DNA from: Candidatus Acetothermia bacterium
GTDB taxonomy: Bacteria; Bipolaricaulota; Bipolaricaulia; RBG-16-55-9; DRXL01
Assembly (NCBI GenBank): GCA_016179105.1
Contig: JACOSB010000090.1
Span: 1 to 57,486 of the forward strand
Length of the DNA stretch: 57,486 bases
Direction: 5' to 3'
Below the pieces are notes generated by a model. It ran no database searches. It was not told the origin of the DNA and saw only the letters and a list, made by a program, of their open reading frames with translations. Position numbers and translations under genes: made by a program. Positions 7,965 to 18,357 of this stretch are shown one piece after another. Position 1 is the first letter of the stretch. Every line of letters begins with the position of its first letter.

Positions 7965-7993
7965 ATCTTAGCGTGCCCATCATCGGCTGTCAA
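7965..7993 (-). promoter_or_regulatory. Sigma-70 promoter of the tRNA-Ile / tRNA-Ala unit
   Basis: On the minus strand TTGACA (7988-7993), a 17-base spacer and TAAGAT (7965-7970) precede tRNA-Ile by about 11 bases. The spacing is optimal, and the site accounts for transcription of both tRNAs and the element between them. Confidence 0.75.
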
Positions 7994-8109
7994 GCCGGAG
8001 CGCTGACCCAGTGCAGTCTCTCGCTTCACTCCACGAATGCTGAGAGGAATCCCAGCGACGTTCCAATAACTCGTTTGTCTCGTCTCACTGGACTCGCTAA
8101 GATGCACCC

Positions 8110-8403
8110 ATGCTGGAGCTAACTTGGACGAATTTCATTCTGGCCTTCATCCCTCTCTTTGTGGCGATGGACGCCGCCGGGGCGGTTCCTTTCTATATCT
8201 CGCTGACTTCAACGCTCGATCATCGCGCGAAACGCCGCGTGATCGTCCAATCCTTGATGACAGCCGGAGCTCTGGGAATTGTCTTCTTATTCATCGGCAA
8301 TCGCTTACTTCATTTTCTAGGCATCACGCTCGAAGATTTCAAGATCGCCGGAGGGATTGTGCTCTTGGTACTGGCTGTGCTCGATCTGATCAAGTCGAGT
8401 TGA
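8110..8403 (+). CDS. MarC-family membrane protein, N-terminal half (frameshifted)
   Basis: The 97-residue frame from ATG 8110 encodes three likely membrane helices (FILAFIPLFVAMDAAGAVPFY, residues about 8-27; around 47-65; around 76-93). The motif of a small acidic helix followed by AGAVPFYISLT is typical of the N-terminal half of MarC/YhgN proteins. These are about 200-residue six-helix membrane proteins of unclear function, once wrongly tied to multiple antibiotic resistance. The frame ends in LIKSS and a stop at 8401-8403, halfway through the family length. The rest of the protein continues in another frame, so a one- or two-base indel near 8395 has broken the gene or been introduced in assembly. 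Confidence 0.75.
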   Translation: MLELTWTNFILAFIPLFVAMDAAGAVPFYISLTSTLDHRAKRRVIVQSLMTAGALGIVFLFIGNRLLHFLGITLEDFKIAGGIVLLVLAVLDLIKSS

Positions 8404-8699
8404 CGAAGAAAGACTTGACGAAAACGATGGGCGTCGTGCCCTTGGGGACCCCGTTGATCGTCGGGCCGGCTGTGTTGACCTCGCTCTTGATTCTGGGCGG
8501 AGTTCAAGGGACCTCCGCGACGATTCTTGCGTTCTTGGTCAATCTACTGATCGTCGCGATCGCTTTCTTGGCCGCCGGGCCGATGACGAGGATGCTCGGC
8601 GAGAGCGGCACCCGCGCCATTTCTAAGATCACGGCGCTCTTGCTGGCAGCGTACGCCGTGATGATGATCCGTTCCGGTGTCGAGTCTTTGATGAGATAA
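8394..8699 (+). CDS. MarC-family membrane protein, C-terminal half (frameshifted)
   Basis: This frame continues the MarC protein for about 101 residues from VELTKKDLTKTMG. It includes VVPLGTPLIVGPAVLTSLL, which corresponds to the fourth helix of MarC proteins with its conserved P-L-x-x-P-L-x-x-G-P signature, and two more hydrophobic helices up to residue RSGVESLMR. It has no start codon or ribosome site of its own near the junction. The two halves together make a protein of about 197 residues, the normal family size. A promoter for the next gene begins 27 bases after the stop. Confidence 0.75.
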   Translation, partial: VELTKKDLTKTMGVVPLGTPLIVGPAVLTSLLILGGVQGTSATILAFLVNLLIVAIAFLAAGPMTRMLGESGTRAISKITALLLAAYAVMMIRSGVESLMR

Positions 8700-8725
8700 T
8701 TTTCGGGAAATGCGGACATGGCGGC

Positions 8726-8755
8726 TTGCCTAGATAATAAAAACTCTTCTATAAT
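8726..8755 (+). promoter_or_regulatory. Promoter of urocanate hydratase gene
   Basis: TTGCCT (8726-8731), an 18-base spacer and TATAAT (8750-8755) lie just upstream of a GGAGG ribosome site (8762-8766). The position rules out the longer reading frame that begins at 8718. Confidence 0.6.
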
Positions 8756-8774
8756 GCCAACGGAGGCGATGACC

Positions 8775-10433
<1,659 letters not shown>

Positions 10434-10487
10434 GTCATCCATTGGCCACTTGGACTATTGAAGAGGAACAGATGAAAGGGGGACACA

Positions 10488-13400
10488 ATGTCTGATCTCT
10501 TGAAATGGGTCATCATCGGTCTCGGTTTGGTCTTATTGGTGAGTTTATTGACAAACAAAGAGCCCAGCAAGAAGCCACCATCCAAGCCAAAATCGCCAGA
10601 AGTTATCACCAAACCGATGGAGAAAATGCCTGCTGAAACACCCGCAGAGCCGTCGGCTTTTACCGTGAACGGCGAGGCCGTCTCGCAGAAAGAATTCGAT
10701 AAAGCCTTCGAAGATTCACTCGCACAACAGCGCCAGCTCTATAAACAATTCGGCCAAGATTTCGACAAGATGCTTCAAGGTGCCGAGGGCGCGTATATGA
10801 AGTTGCGTCTCAAGGGCGAGGCAGCCGAGAATTTGATTCAGAAGAAAATCAACGCTCAAGTCGCTAAGAAATACGGTGTGAGCGTCTCGGATACTCAAGT
10901 CGATGATCGTTTTAAGAAAGAATATCAACGCGTGCTGGATTTTTATAAGCAACGCAATGGCTGGACAGAAAAAGACATCGAAGAAAAACTGAAAGAACAA
11001 AAGAATTCTCTGGACGAATTCAAAAAACAGATTCGCGCGTTTGTGGTCGACACGCTTAAGCAAGAAGCGCTGAAAGCCGCTGTGTCTGGCGAGATCGAGC
11101 TGAACGATGTCGAGGTTTTGGCGTTCATCGAAAAGGACCCCTCTCGGTATGCTCAAGAGATTATTAAACCATTCAACCCAATTGATGCTGAACTAAAGGC
11201 GTTTTGGGAAAAACATCCAGATCAGTTTGGCCAATCGCGTGTGCACGTGCGACATATCTTGATTCGAGTCGCGCAAGACGCGTCAGAAGAAGCCGTCAAG
11301 GCCGCGCAAGCCAAGATCGCGGAGATACAGAAGAAGCTTTCTGATGGCGCTGACTTTGGCGAGTTAGCAAAGGCGTATTCGGAAGACCCCGGAACCAAAG
11401 ATCGTGGCGGCGATCTGGGTTTTGTCGACGAGAAAACGCCCTTCATCAAAGAATTCAAAGATGTCGCGCTGAAGCTTCAAGCCGGACAGCTGAGCGAGCC
11501 CGTGCGCACGCGCTTTGGCTTCCATCTCATCAAGGCCGATGCGCGCGAAGACCTCACGCTCGAACAGTTACGCCCTCAGCTCAAGGAAGCGTTTCAAGAA
11601 GCGAAGCAAACAGAATTGGTGAACGACTGGATCACGCGGGCTAAAGCGGGCAAGACGGGCCGCGAACTGACCCACGCGCGGTTTATCTTAGTCGCGCAAA
11701 CGGAATCGCAAAAAGTGGGCGAGTTGCTCAAAAATGCGGAGGATTTTGACAAGTTGGTAAAGGCTTACTCCAAAGATGGTGCGACCGTTGACGAGGGCGG
11801 AGATTTGGGTTGGTTCAGTGTCGGACGCTTTGGCCCAGAGTTCGACGACGCGGTCTCCAAGCTCGAAATCGGTCACGTGAGCGGAGTCTTTGCGACACCT
11901 CTGGGAGAGTTGGTGGTCAAATTGGAAGCACGTGAGTCCGAGAAGACCTTCGAGCAGGTGCGCGAGTTGGTAAAAGAAGACTTTCTCAGTGCCGAACGAG
12001 AGGATCGCTTCAAGAAATGGTACGACAAAACTAGAACACAAGCTCAAATCAACTTCCAAGACCCGCTGCTCACGGCATATTCTCTAGAGCACGATAATAA
12101 GATTGAGGACGCTCTCGCATCGTATCAAAAACTGTTGGATGACAAAACGCTCAAAGATCCGTACGTGGCTTATTACATTGCCCGGATCTATCAGAACAAG
12201 ATCACACAAGCTCAGAAACAACACAAAGACTTAGAGAAACAGAGCGACAAAAAAACTGAGCTTGAAGCGCTCGATAAACAAATCGCCGACTACAAGGTCA
12301 ACGCTCTCAAATACTTGGTCGAGACGCTCCAGCGAACCAGCGGCGACGGGAGCCTGTACGACGCGATCTTGCAACTCGATAACACGGACGCGCTGGTGCA
12401 TTACAAATACAGCCTCTGGCTCTATGGCCAGGGCAAGATGAATGATGCACTCACTCACGTCAAGCACGCGGTCGAGATCGATCCAAAATACACGGACGCG
12501 CTCGTGCTCTACGGAGATCTGTTGCGAACCGACAAGAACTTTAGCTCAGCGGCCGAGTACTATGAAAAAGCGTTGGCACTCTTGCCAGAGAGCGCCGAAC
12601 TCCAACGAAAGCTGGCTGAATCCTACGCGGGCACGGGTAGCTGGGACAAAGCCAAAGAACTATATACAAAGTTACTGGAGAAAAATCCCAAGGACGCGAT
12701 GCTCTCAGTCGCACTGGGCGACGTTGCTTTCGCGTCGGGAGATTTTGAGGGTGCTGAGAAAAATCTGAGCCAAGCGATCGCGATCGATCCTCAAGTTCCT
12801 TATCAACTCAAGCTGGCGAATGTCTATCTTACTTCAAATAAGCTCGATAAAGCCCAAGAGCTGTACGAAGCGATTCTGAAAGCATCTCCGGATGAAGCAA
12901 ATGCCTATTTGGGATTGGGAGAAACACAAGAACTGAAAGGGGATAAAGACGCAGCACTCAAGACTTATCGGCAAGGGTACGAGAAGCCGACGGCCACAAG
13001 CATCCGAGAAGAGCTAGGTGAAAAAATTCTTGCGCTCGACCCGTCCAATCTGGAGATCCATCTGCAGCTCGCGAAAGTCTATCTGGATCGAAAGCTCTAC
13101 GATCAAGCGGTCACTCACTATCAAGCGATCTTGGACCACAACCCGACGCCCGCGCAAAAGAGCGACGCGCTCCTGGGTATCGCGGATGCACGCCTAGGGC
13201 AGTCGGATTACGCGATGGCGAAGGAAGCGCTCAAGGCCGCGCTCGCAGCCACAGCAGACCAGAAAGCGCAAGTCGATGTCTACGAAAAGTTGGTCGACGT
13301 GGAAAGGTCGATCGCGGGCGAGGGCAAGCCCTTGAGCGAAGAGGGTCTTGATGCGCTCTTGAATCTGGCCAAACTCTACAAAGCGCTCAATCAGATGGAT

Positions 13401-13958
13401 GACGCCAAAGAAACGCTTCAAGCCATACAGAGCGAGAACCCGAACTATCACGCCGAGGAAGTCAAGGCGCTGATGGATGAATTAGAGAAACCGAAGATGC
13501 CGGAGATGTCGAACCTTGGGCCCGACGGAAAGCCGGGCCAGCCGGTGGAAATTCAAGAAACGAAGCACATCGAAGCCGGCGAGTCCCATCCGGCATATAA
13601 CTCGCTACCGCCGACCTCGGGATGGCATCAAGCGATCGCAGCTTCGTGGGGAGTTTACGAAGAGCCAATCCCGGATGAAGTCCAAGTGCATAATCTTGAG
13701 CATGGCGGCATTATGGTGCAGTACCGGCCTGATATCACAGAAGACCAGAAGAAAGACCTGACGGAGTTGGTCAATCAGATACGCAGCGAGGCAAGCGCCT
13801 GCAAAGTGATCTTGGCTCCGTATCCCAAGCTGGATCACGCGTTTGCGCTTACTGCCTGGGGACGGATCGATAAATTCGACGAGCTCGACGCAGGCCGGGT
13901 TGTCCAATTCATCCTGACGTGGATCGACCAAGGGCCGGAGAAAGTCCCGTGTTCCTGA
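10488..13958 (+). CDS. Membrane-anchored parvulin-TPR-DUF3105 fusion protein
   Basis: This 1156-residue protein combines several domains. An N-terminal membrane helix (residues 6-22) is followed by a Lys/Pro-rich linker and a SurA_N/trigger-like helical region (about 50-210) with FTVNGEAVSQKEF. A first parvulin PPIase domain (about 247-350) contains VRHILIR, ADFGELAKAYSEDP and GGDLGF, all conserved parvulin motifs. A second, weaker parvulin domain (about 394-482) has LTHARFIL and GGDLGWF. About a dozen TPR-like helical repeats follow (520-1000), and last comes a DUF3105 domain (about 1014-1156) with HPAYNSLPPTSGWH, HNLEHGG and YRPD. It is probably an extracytoplasmic folding factor. GGGGG just before the ATG is the ribosome site. 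I know of no standard protein with this exact domain set. Confidence 0.85.
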   Translation: MSDLLKWVIIGLGLVLLVSLLTNKEPSKKPPSKPKSPEVITKPMEKMPAETPAEPSAFTVNGEAVSQKEFDKAFEDSLAQQRQLYKQFGQDFDKMLQGAEGAYMKLRLKGEAAENLIQKKINAQVAKKYGVSVSDTQVDDRFKKEYQRVLDFYKQRNGWTEKDIEEKLKEQKNSLDEFKKQIRAFVVDTLKQEALKAAVSGEIELNDVEVLAFIEKDPSRYAQEIIKPFNPIDAELKAFWEKHPDQFGQSRVHVRHILIRVAQDASEEAVKAAQAKIAEIQKKLSDGADFGELAKAYSEDPGTKDRGGDLGFVDEKTPFIKEFKDVALKLQAGQLSEPVRTRFGFHLIKADAREDLTLEQLRPQLKEAFQEAKQTELVNDWITRAKAGKTGRELTHARFILVAQTESQKVGELLKNAEDFDKLVKAYSKDGATVDEGGDLGWFSVGRFGPEFDDAVSKLEIGHVSGVFATPLGELVVKLEARESEKTFEQVRELVKEDFLSAEREDRFKKWYDKTRTQAQINFQDPLLTAYSLEHDNKIEDALASYQKLLDDKTLKDPYVAYYIARIYQNKITQAQKQHKDLEKQSDKKTELEALDKQIADYKVNALKYLVETLQRTSGDGSLYDAILQLDNTDALVHYKYSLWLYGQGKMNDALTHVKHAVEIDPKYTDALVLYGDLLRTDKNFSSAAEYYEKALALLPESAELQRKLAESYAGTGSWDKAKELYTKLLEKNPKDAMLSVALGDVAFASGDFEGAEKNLSQAIAIDPQVPYQLKLANVYLTSNKLDKAQELYEAILKASPDEANAYLGLGETQELKGDKDAALKTYRQGYEKPTATSIREELGEKILALDPSNLEIHLQLAKVYLDRKLYDQAVTHYQAILDHNPTPAQKSDALLGIADARLGQSDYAMAKEALKAALAATADQKAQVDVYEKLVDVERSIAGEGKPLSEEGLDALLNLAKLYKALNQMDDAKETLQAIQSENPNYHAEEVKALMDELEKPKMPEMSNLGPDGKPGQPVEIQETKHIEAGESHPAYNSLPPTSGWHQAIAASWGVYEEPIPDEVQVHNLEHGGIMVQYRPDITEDQKKDLTELVNQIRSEASACKVILAPYPKLDHAFALTAWGRIDKFDELDAGRVVQFILTWIDQGPEKVPCS

Positions 13959-13990
13959 GCTAGCTCTCGATCACAGAAGTAAATTAGTCT

Positions 13991-14020
13991 TGAAGGGGCG
14001 AAGCATGCTTCGCCCCTTCA
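13991..14020. terminator. 30-base perfect palindrome between convergent genes
   Basis: TGAAGGGGCGAAGCA and its exact reverse complement lie back to back, giving a 13-15 bp stem with almost no loop. It separates the parvulin fusion gene from the convergent S8 gene and can act on both strands. The T-runs are weak. Confidence 0.75.
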
Positions 14021-14032
14021 GTTCATCAAAAT

Positions 14033-14629
14033 TCACTTCGGCGGTTCAAGACAGCTTAGACGAATCTTCACCTCCGCGAACCCTGATCCTTGCAATGGAT
14101 CAAATACCTCTAACCGGATCGTCACATCTTGCGGAGTATAGAGTTGTTGGCATAAGCCGCTATCTTCCGGCTTCCAAGCGACGGTAGACCCCGTACCGAT
14201 CTGTTTTTTGCTATTGACACCTCCTCCTCGCGGATACCAATACCAGTCGTAATGGACGGAGCTGATGGGAGGGGGAGGCGTGTATGCAGGGTTCACACGA
14301 CTCGACGCTCCCGTGATTGTAGAGGCACCCTGAAGCGAGATGATGTTCCCACTCCCCTTCGTGATGGTAAATTCTTGACCATTGTAGGGACTGAGAATCT
14401 GTGCACTCAATCCTTGAACTTGGGCTACGTTGATCTGCACCACGGCTGTCCCCTTGTCTCCCAAGCGATTGCTCGCCGTGAGCTGGATTTCTCTCGGACC
14501 GGGGGTCGTGAAAGTGATCTGAGCCTGACACACGCCATCGCTGGAGTAGGTCGAGCCTGGCACCGAAGGGATCGGTGTGTTGTCCATCGGTTGTTTGATT
14601 CCTCCCGACGCAAAGCTCGTCCAGATCAT
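14033..14629 (-). CDS. S8 protease C-terminal Ig/PKD-like region, third piece of a broken gene
   Basis: The 198-residue frame starts with an ATG that overlaps the stop of the preceding piece (ATGA, 14626-14629). It encodes beta-rich sequence with ITFTTPGPREIQLTASNRLGDKGT, an Ig/PKD-like repeat similar in style to the repeat at the end of the previous piece. Reading upstream in this frame gives IPCDKMIWTSF, which joins naturally to the previous piece (…SLVGG) if one base is restored at about 14641. It has no signal peptide, so alone it would stay in the cytoplasm. I therefore treat it as the displaced C-terminus of the S8 lipoprotein. Translational coupling through the ATGA overlap is the alternative. 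Confidence 0.6.
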   Translation of the reverse strand: MIWTSFASGGIKQPMDNTPIPSVPGSTYSSDGVCQAQITFTTPGPREIQLTASNRLGDKGTAVVQINVAQVQGLSAQILSPYNGQEFTITKGSGNIISLQGASTITGASSRVNPAYTPPPPISSVHYDWYWYPRGGGVNSKKQIGTGSTVAWKPEDSGLCQQLYTPQDVTIRLEVFDPLQGSGFAEVKIRLSCLEPPK

Positions 14630-15924
14630 TTTGTCGCAGGGGATCCACCGACTAAGCTTCCGGGATCGGTGGACTTGGCATAACCAGCGAGCTTATAGGC
14701 TCCTGGAGGAATGGTCGCGTTCGGTTGAGGCTGTAGGATGACGGGTTGGGGTGGACTGTGTCCAAACGAGAGGTGCACCGTGATGGTATCGCTGGCGGTT
14801 AGTCCGACGCTGTTCGTAGCCGTCGCCGTGATCTGCCGATCCCCCTCGGCAGCATCGGTGAAATCATAGGTGACGGAAGCGCCCTGGCCTAAAGAACCAT
14901 CCTTGTCGCTGCTCCAAGAGACCGAGGGAAGGCCGTCTTTTAGGTCGAACGCTTTCGCAGAGAAATTAGTCAGATAGAACCCACTGATGGGCTGTAACGT
15001 GTCTCCGTCTGACGGCTTGGTGATCTTGATATCTGGAGGGATATGGTACCCGCCCGCAGCTTCGACGACGGCTGCGTAGGCGTTCACGTAGGCCCCCACT
15101 TCGGAGTCGGGCGAGTCTCTCCATGCCGTCTTGGAGATAATAGCTTTGATTCGCTCGCCATCGAGACTCGGGTCGATTGCCTTCACCATCGCGGCAATTC
15201 CGGTGAGGAAGGGACATGCAGCGCTCGTTCCGCTGTGAGTCGTGAGCTTTCCACTGCTACCTCCGTCGGGCATCGCGTGGATGTCGGTCGGTGCCCAGAT
15301 ACCGACCCCGCCATAGTTGGAGTAGCTCTTCGAGGTGTTCTTGCCGTCCTCGAGGGCGCCGACACAATAGACTCCATCAACTTCGCAGGGTTGAGTGTAA
15401 TGGGGCTCGAGCGTATCCTCCCCGTCGTTGCCCGCCGCGGCGACCAGCACGAGTCCATTTGCTTTGGCATAACTAAACGCTCTGTAGTAGCCCGAGCTGC
15501 GGTAATGCGAGGTGCACCAGCCGTTGCAGTCTCCGCCAAAACTCATCGAGATCACGTCCGCTCCCCAGGCGACGGCCGTCCGGACGGCGCGCGCGACCTG
15601 ATCGTCAGACATCGCGATCTTAAAGAGCATCGGGTCAGCCACGAAGCCGCCGGTGCCGGCGGCGCCCGTGCCGTTGTTGGCGATCCCGACCGCTACGCTG
15701 GCGCTGCCGTTGCCATGCCAGGGACAGCTGGAGCCGCCAGTGCATGTAAACAACGCTTGGCCATCGGCGATGTAATCGTCTCCGGCAAAATCATACTGGA
15801 CGGGATCTTTCGGAAGGTCCGAAAGGCCCTTAGAATCCGTGTACGGATGACCAGCGCTGTCGAGCCAGAACCCGCTGTCGATAATCGCTACGTTGACGCG
15901 ACGCACGATGCCGTGCGCGAGCAC
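14626..15924 (-). CDS. Subtilisin-like S8 peptidase, catalytic piece (lacks signal)
   Basis: The 432-residue frame holds a full subtilase catalytic domain: the Asp region AIIDSGFWLDS, the His region PWHGNGSASVAVG, the oxyanion Asn in VAAAGNDG and the Ser region HSGTSAACPFLTGIAAM. It is followed by an Ig-like domain with SFGHSPPQPVILQPQPNA. The same frame is open upstream to a TAG at 15979-15981 and joins the lipoprotein piece in register: PEFGSAGSKSNVTKAW lies between the TAG and the first ATG. That segment is normal for the region just before the catalytic core, so the TAG most likely replaced a sense codon such as TGG. The end is a further frameshift. As it stands the catalytic domain has no export signal, so the protease is probably dead or not secreted. 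Confidence 0.8.
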   Translation of the reverse strand: MLAHGIVRRVNVAIIDSGFWLDSAGHPYTDSKGLSDLPKDPVQYDFAGDDYIADGQALFTCTGGSSCPWHGNGSASVAVGIANNGTGAAGTGGFVADPMLFKIAMSDDQVARAVRTAVAWGADVISMSFGGDCNGWCTSHYRSSGYYRAFSYAKANGLVLVAAAGNDGEDTLEPHYTQPCEVDGVYCVGALEDGKNTSKSYSNYGGVGIWAPTDIHAMPDGGSSGKLTTHSGTSAACPFLTGIAAMVKAIDPSLDGERIKAIISKTAWRDSPDSEVGAYVNAYAAVVEAAGGYHIPPDIKITKPSDGDTLQPISGFYLTNFSAKAFDLKDGLPSVSWSSDKDGSLGQGASVTYDFTDAAEGDRQITATATNSVGLTASDTITVHLSFGHSPPQPVILQPQPNATIPPGAYKLAGYAKSTDPGSLVGGSPATK

Positions 15925-15978
15925 GAACTGCCAGGCCTTCGTGACGTTGGATTTTGACCCCGCACTGCCGAACTCAGG

Positions 15979-16602
15979 CTACTTGAAGGCATCGCTGACT
16001 CCGCTGTCATCGGCCTGTTCGGTGGTGGAGTAGAGATATCCGTAGGATTGCGCAGCGAAGTTCACGCTGACTTCGGTTCCGCCCGCGCGCTCATGCGCGA
16101 CCAGCGCGAGCAATTTGGCCCCGTTGTCCGACGAAATCTTGGACGCGCCGTGCACACCCATGAGGGCGGCGTCCGTCACAAAATTCTTGAGACTGAACTG
16201 CGCGGGGTCCAGCCGAATGAGATACCATTTAGGAGGAGACGAACTTTGGCGCGCCTGAACTCCCGGGGGAGGCAACGGAACGGACGTATCGCCGATGATG
16301 ACGCCCTTGTAGCGAGTGAGAAAATCTTGGAGAGCTGTTTGATCCTTGGGCAAAAGCAGAACTTCATCGGCCACAAAGACGCTGCGAACCCCCTTGTCGT
16401 CTACTACGGCAGCTAAGGGACGAGGCCCTTTGCCCTGATCGGGGATTATGTTGGGCACAGGCTGGACACTGGGGTCGATGACATACGTCAAAGGAGGTAC
16501 GCCTGTGGGTGGAGCGACGATCTGTTGAGTGCATCCGCTCAGCAGGAGCGTAAGAGCCAGAAAGCCAACGTTACCGAACAAGAAGAATCTGATCTTGTCC
16601 AT
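15979..16602 (-). CDS. Lipoprotein prodomain of S8 protease, first piece of a broken gene
   Basis: The ATG at 16602 is preceded by GGAGGG at optimal distance. The 207-residue product starts with a lipoprotein signal peptide whose lipobox LSGC is followed by TQQIVAPP. The mature part contains RYKGVIIGDTSVPL and WYLIRLDPAQFSLKNFV, which resembles the propeptide found ahead of subtilase catalytic domains. It ends in DAFK and then an in-frame TAG (15979-15981). The catalytic domain continues in the same frame directly after. So the original gene was a lipid-anchored S8 protease of about 850 residues running 16602 to 14033. A stand-alone inhibitor-like propeptide is a less likely reading. Confidence 0.65.
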   Translation of the reverse strand: MDKIRFFLFGNVGFLALTLLLSGCTQQIVAPPTGVPPLTYVIDPSVQPVPNIIPDQGKGPRPLAAVVDDKGVRSVFVADEVLLLPKDQTALQDFLTRYKGVIIGDTSVPLPPPGVQARQSSSPPKWYLIRLDPAQFSLKNFVTDAALMGVHGASKISSDNGAKLLALVAHERAGGTEVSVNFAAQSYGYLYSTTEQADDSGVSDAFK

Positions 16603-16768
16603 CACAATCCCTCCTAAATCTATAAATTTGAAAGACCAGAGTTAACAGCAAGCCCACTGTGCTGCAGCTACCTAAAGCCAATACTAACATCAAAAGAATC
16701 ATCTTTGCAATTTAGAAGTTTTATTGAAACTGTTAATGTAATTTGCCAAGCAAAGCCTGACAATCACG

Positions 16769-16797
16769 TTGCACATTTCTTCCTAAGGCGTTAAAAT
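16769..16797 (+). promoter_or_regulatory. Promoter of Re-citrate-synthase-like gene
   Basis: TTGCAC (16769-16774), a 17-base spacer and TAAAAT (16792-16797) lie 30 bases before the ATG at 16828. A GAGGAGGG ribosome site lies between. Confidence 0.6.
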
Positions 16798-16827
16798 CAT
16801 GGTAGTGTACGATGAGGAGGGCAGTTC

Positions 16828-18276
16828 ATGCCTGAAAAACCAAGAATGAATGAAAAAAAATGGCCTTTGCACTTTGAACCTGCGCCGGGTAAAAAACGCT
16901 GGGAAATCGTCGATCGCGCCGAGCCCAACCTGATTCGCGAACTTTTCCCCTACACCGAGCCACCCAAAGTAGCCTTCGACGGAAGTACCGTCCCGATGGA
17001 CCCCGCCGAAGAAATTTTCATCACGGACACCACATTCAGAGATGGCCAGCAAGCACGCCAGCCTTATACCGTCCAACAGATTGTCGACCTCTATAAATTG
17101 ATGGCCAAGCTCGGCGGCCCGAACGGCGTCATCCGTAAATCCGAATTTTTTCTATACACCAACAAAGACCGCGAGGCCGTCGAGAAGTGCCGTGCGTTGG
17201 GCTACAAGTATCCTCAAGTGAACGGCTGGATTCGTGCCCAGATCAAGGATTTTGAATTAGTTAAACAAGCAGGCCTCAAAGAGACGGGCATTCTCACTTC
17301 GCTATCGGACTATCATATTTATCACAAACTGAAGAAGACGAGAAAGCAAGCCGTTGAAGATTATCTGAAAATTGTCGATGCGGCTTTGGAGAACGGGATC
17401 ATCCCGCGTTGTCATTTTGAGGACAGCACCCGCGGCGATTTCTGGCAAGTCACGATTCCTTTCGCTCAAAGACTCATGGAACGCGCGGAACAAGCCAAAA
17501 TTCCCGTCTTGATTCGTTTCCCCGATACGATGGGTTTTGGCGTCCCTTGGCCGGAGGCCGCTCCGCCGCGCAGCATTCCCAAATTAGTGTACTATCTGCA
17601 CCACGAAGCCGGAGTCCCCAAAGAATGGCTCGAAGGGCACAATCATAATGATTTCCACATGGTCATTGCCAACTCCGTCGCGGCCTGGCTCTACGGTGCG
17701 GCCGCGAATAATGGAACGCTGCTCAGCATCGGAGAGCGCACGGGCAATACCCCCCTCGAAGGGCTCGTCATGTGGTACGTGATGCTCACTGGGGATAACT
17801 CTGTTGAACTGAGCGTCATCACCGAGATCGCCGAGTATTATCAGAGCCAACTCGGAGAGACGATCCCGACCCGCCAACCCTTCGTCGGCGAGCGCTTCAA
17901 CATCACCCAAGCGGGCATCCACGCAGACGGTTTGATGAAAGATGAAGAGATTTACAATATCTTCGACACGACCAAAATCCTGCGCCGGCCGCCGGGAGTG
18001 ATGATCACCGACAAGACAGGTACAGCGGGCATCACGCTCTGGGTGGAACGCTATATTGGTCAAGACCTTGTGGGAACGCTCGACAAGCGCGACCCGAAGA
18101 TCCAAGCCATCGAGAAGGCGATCGTCGCTGAGTATGAAAAGGGCCGCGTCTCCAGCATGTCGAACGAAGAGATGGCTTCTCTATTCAAAAAACATGCTGC
18201 AGAAAAGTGGAGCCCTGAGGTCGAGAAACGCTTGGCATCCCGTGGCGTGCGGGTGAGCGATAATTCGAAATCTTAA
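16828..18276 (+). CDS. LeuA-family acyltransferase, probable (Re)-citrate synthase
   Basis: The 482-residue protein has a TIM-barrel HMGL-like domain with the metal- and acid-binding motif TDTTFRDGQQAR (residues about 71-82) and the pair of metal-ligand His in GHNHNDFH (about 270-277). The stretches EPNLIRELFPYTEPPKVAFD, GGPNGVIRKSEFFLY and NITQAGIHADGLMKDEEIYN resemble the clade that includes the Re-face-specific citrate synthase of Clostridium kluyveri, more than ordinary isopropylmalate synthases. It lacks the C-terminal LeuA regulatory domain. The likely reaction is acetyl-CoA plus oxaloacetate to citrate, with homocitrate or isopropylmalate synthase as alternatives. No leu or lys genes are nearby, which fits a stand-alone citrate enzyme. 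Confidence 0.75.
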   Translation: MPEKPRMNEKKWPLHFEPAPGKKRWEIVDRAEPNLIRELFPYTEPPKVAFDGSTVPMDPAEEIFITDTTFRDGQQARQPYTVQQIVDLYKLMAKLGGPNGVIRKSEFFLYTNKDREAVEKCRALGYKYPQVNGWIRAQIKDFELVKQAGLKETGILTSLSDYHIYHKLKKTRKQAVEDYLKIVDAALENGIIPRCHFEDSTRGDFWQVTIPFAQRLMERAEQAKIPVLIRFPDTMGFGVPWPEAAPPRSIPKLVYYLHHEAGVPKEWLEGHNHNDFHMVIANSVAAWLYGAAANNGTLLSIGERTGNTPLEGLVMWYVMLTGDNSVELSVITEIAEYYQSQLGETIPTRQPFVGERFNITQAGIHADGLMKDEEIYNIFDTTKILRRPPGVMITDKTGTAGITLWVERYIGQDLVGTLDKRDPKIQAIEKAIVAEYEKGRVSSMSNEEMASLFKKHAAEKWSPEVEKRLASRGVRVSDNSKS

Positions 18277-18357
18277 TCCGGCCAAAATGACAGCAAACGT
18301 GAAAAAAAATCTGAAGTGCAAGACATGCCTTCACCTCTACAATACAAATAGAGCACT

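Noticed and set aside
15043..15957. 304-codon open frame on the plus strand across the S8 catalytic domain
   Set aside because: Antisense to the clear D-H-S triad sequence; Arg/Gly-rich composition typical of a shadow frame.
15979..15981. TAG recoded as an amino acid in the S8 gene
   Set aside because: TAG ends other intact genes here, such as prkA at 40844-40846, so it works as a stop; a point change or read error is simpler.
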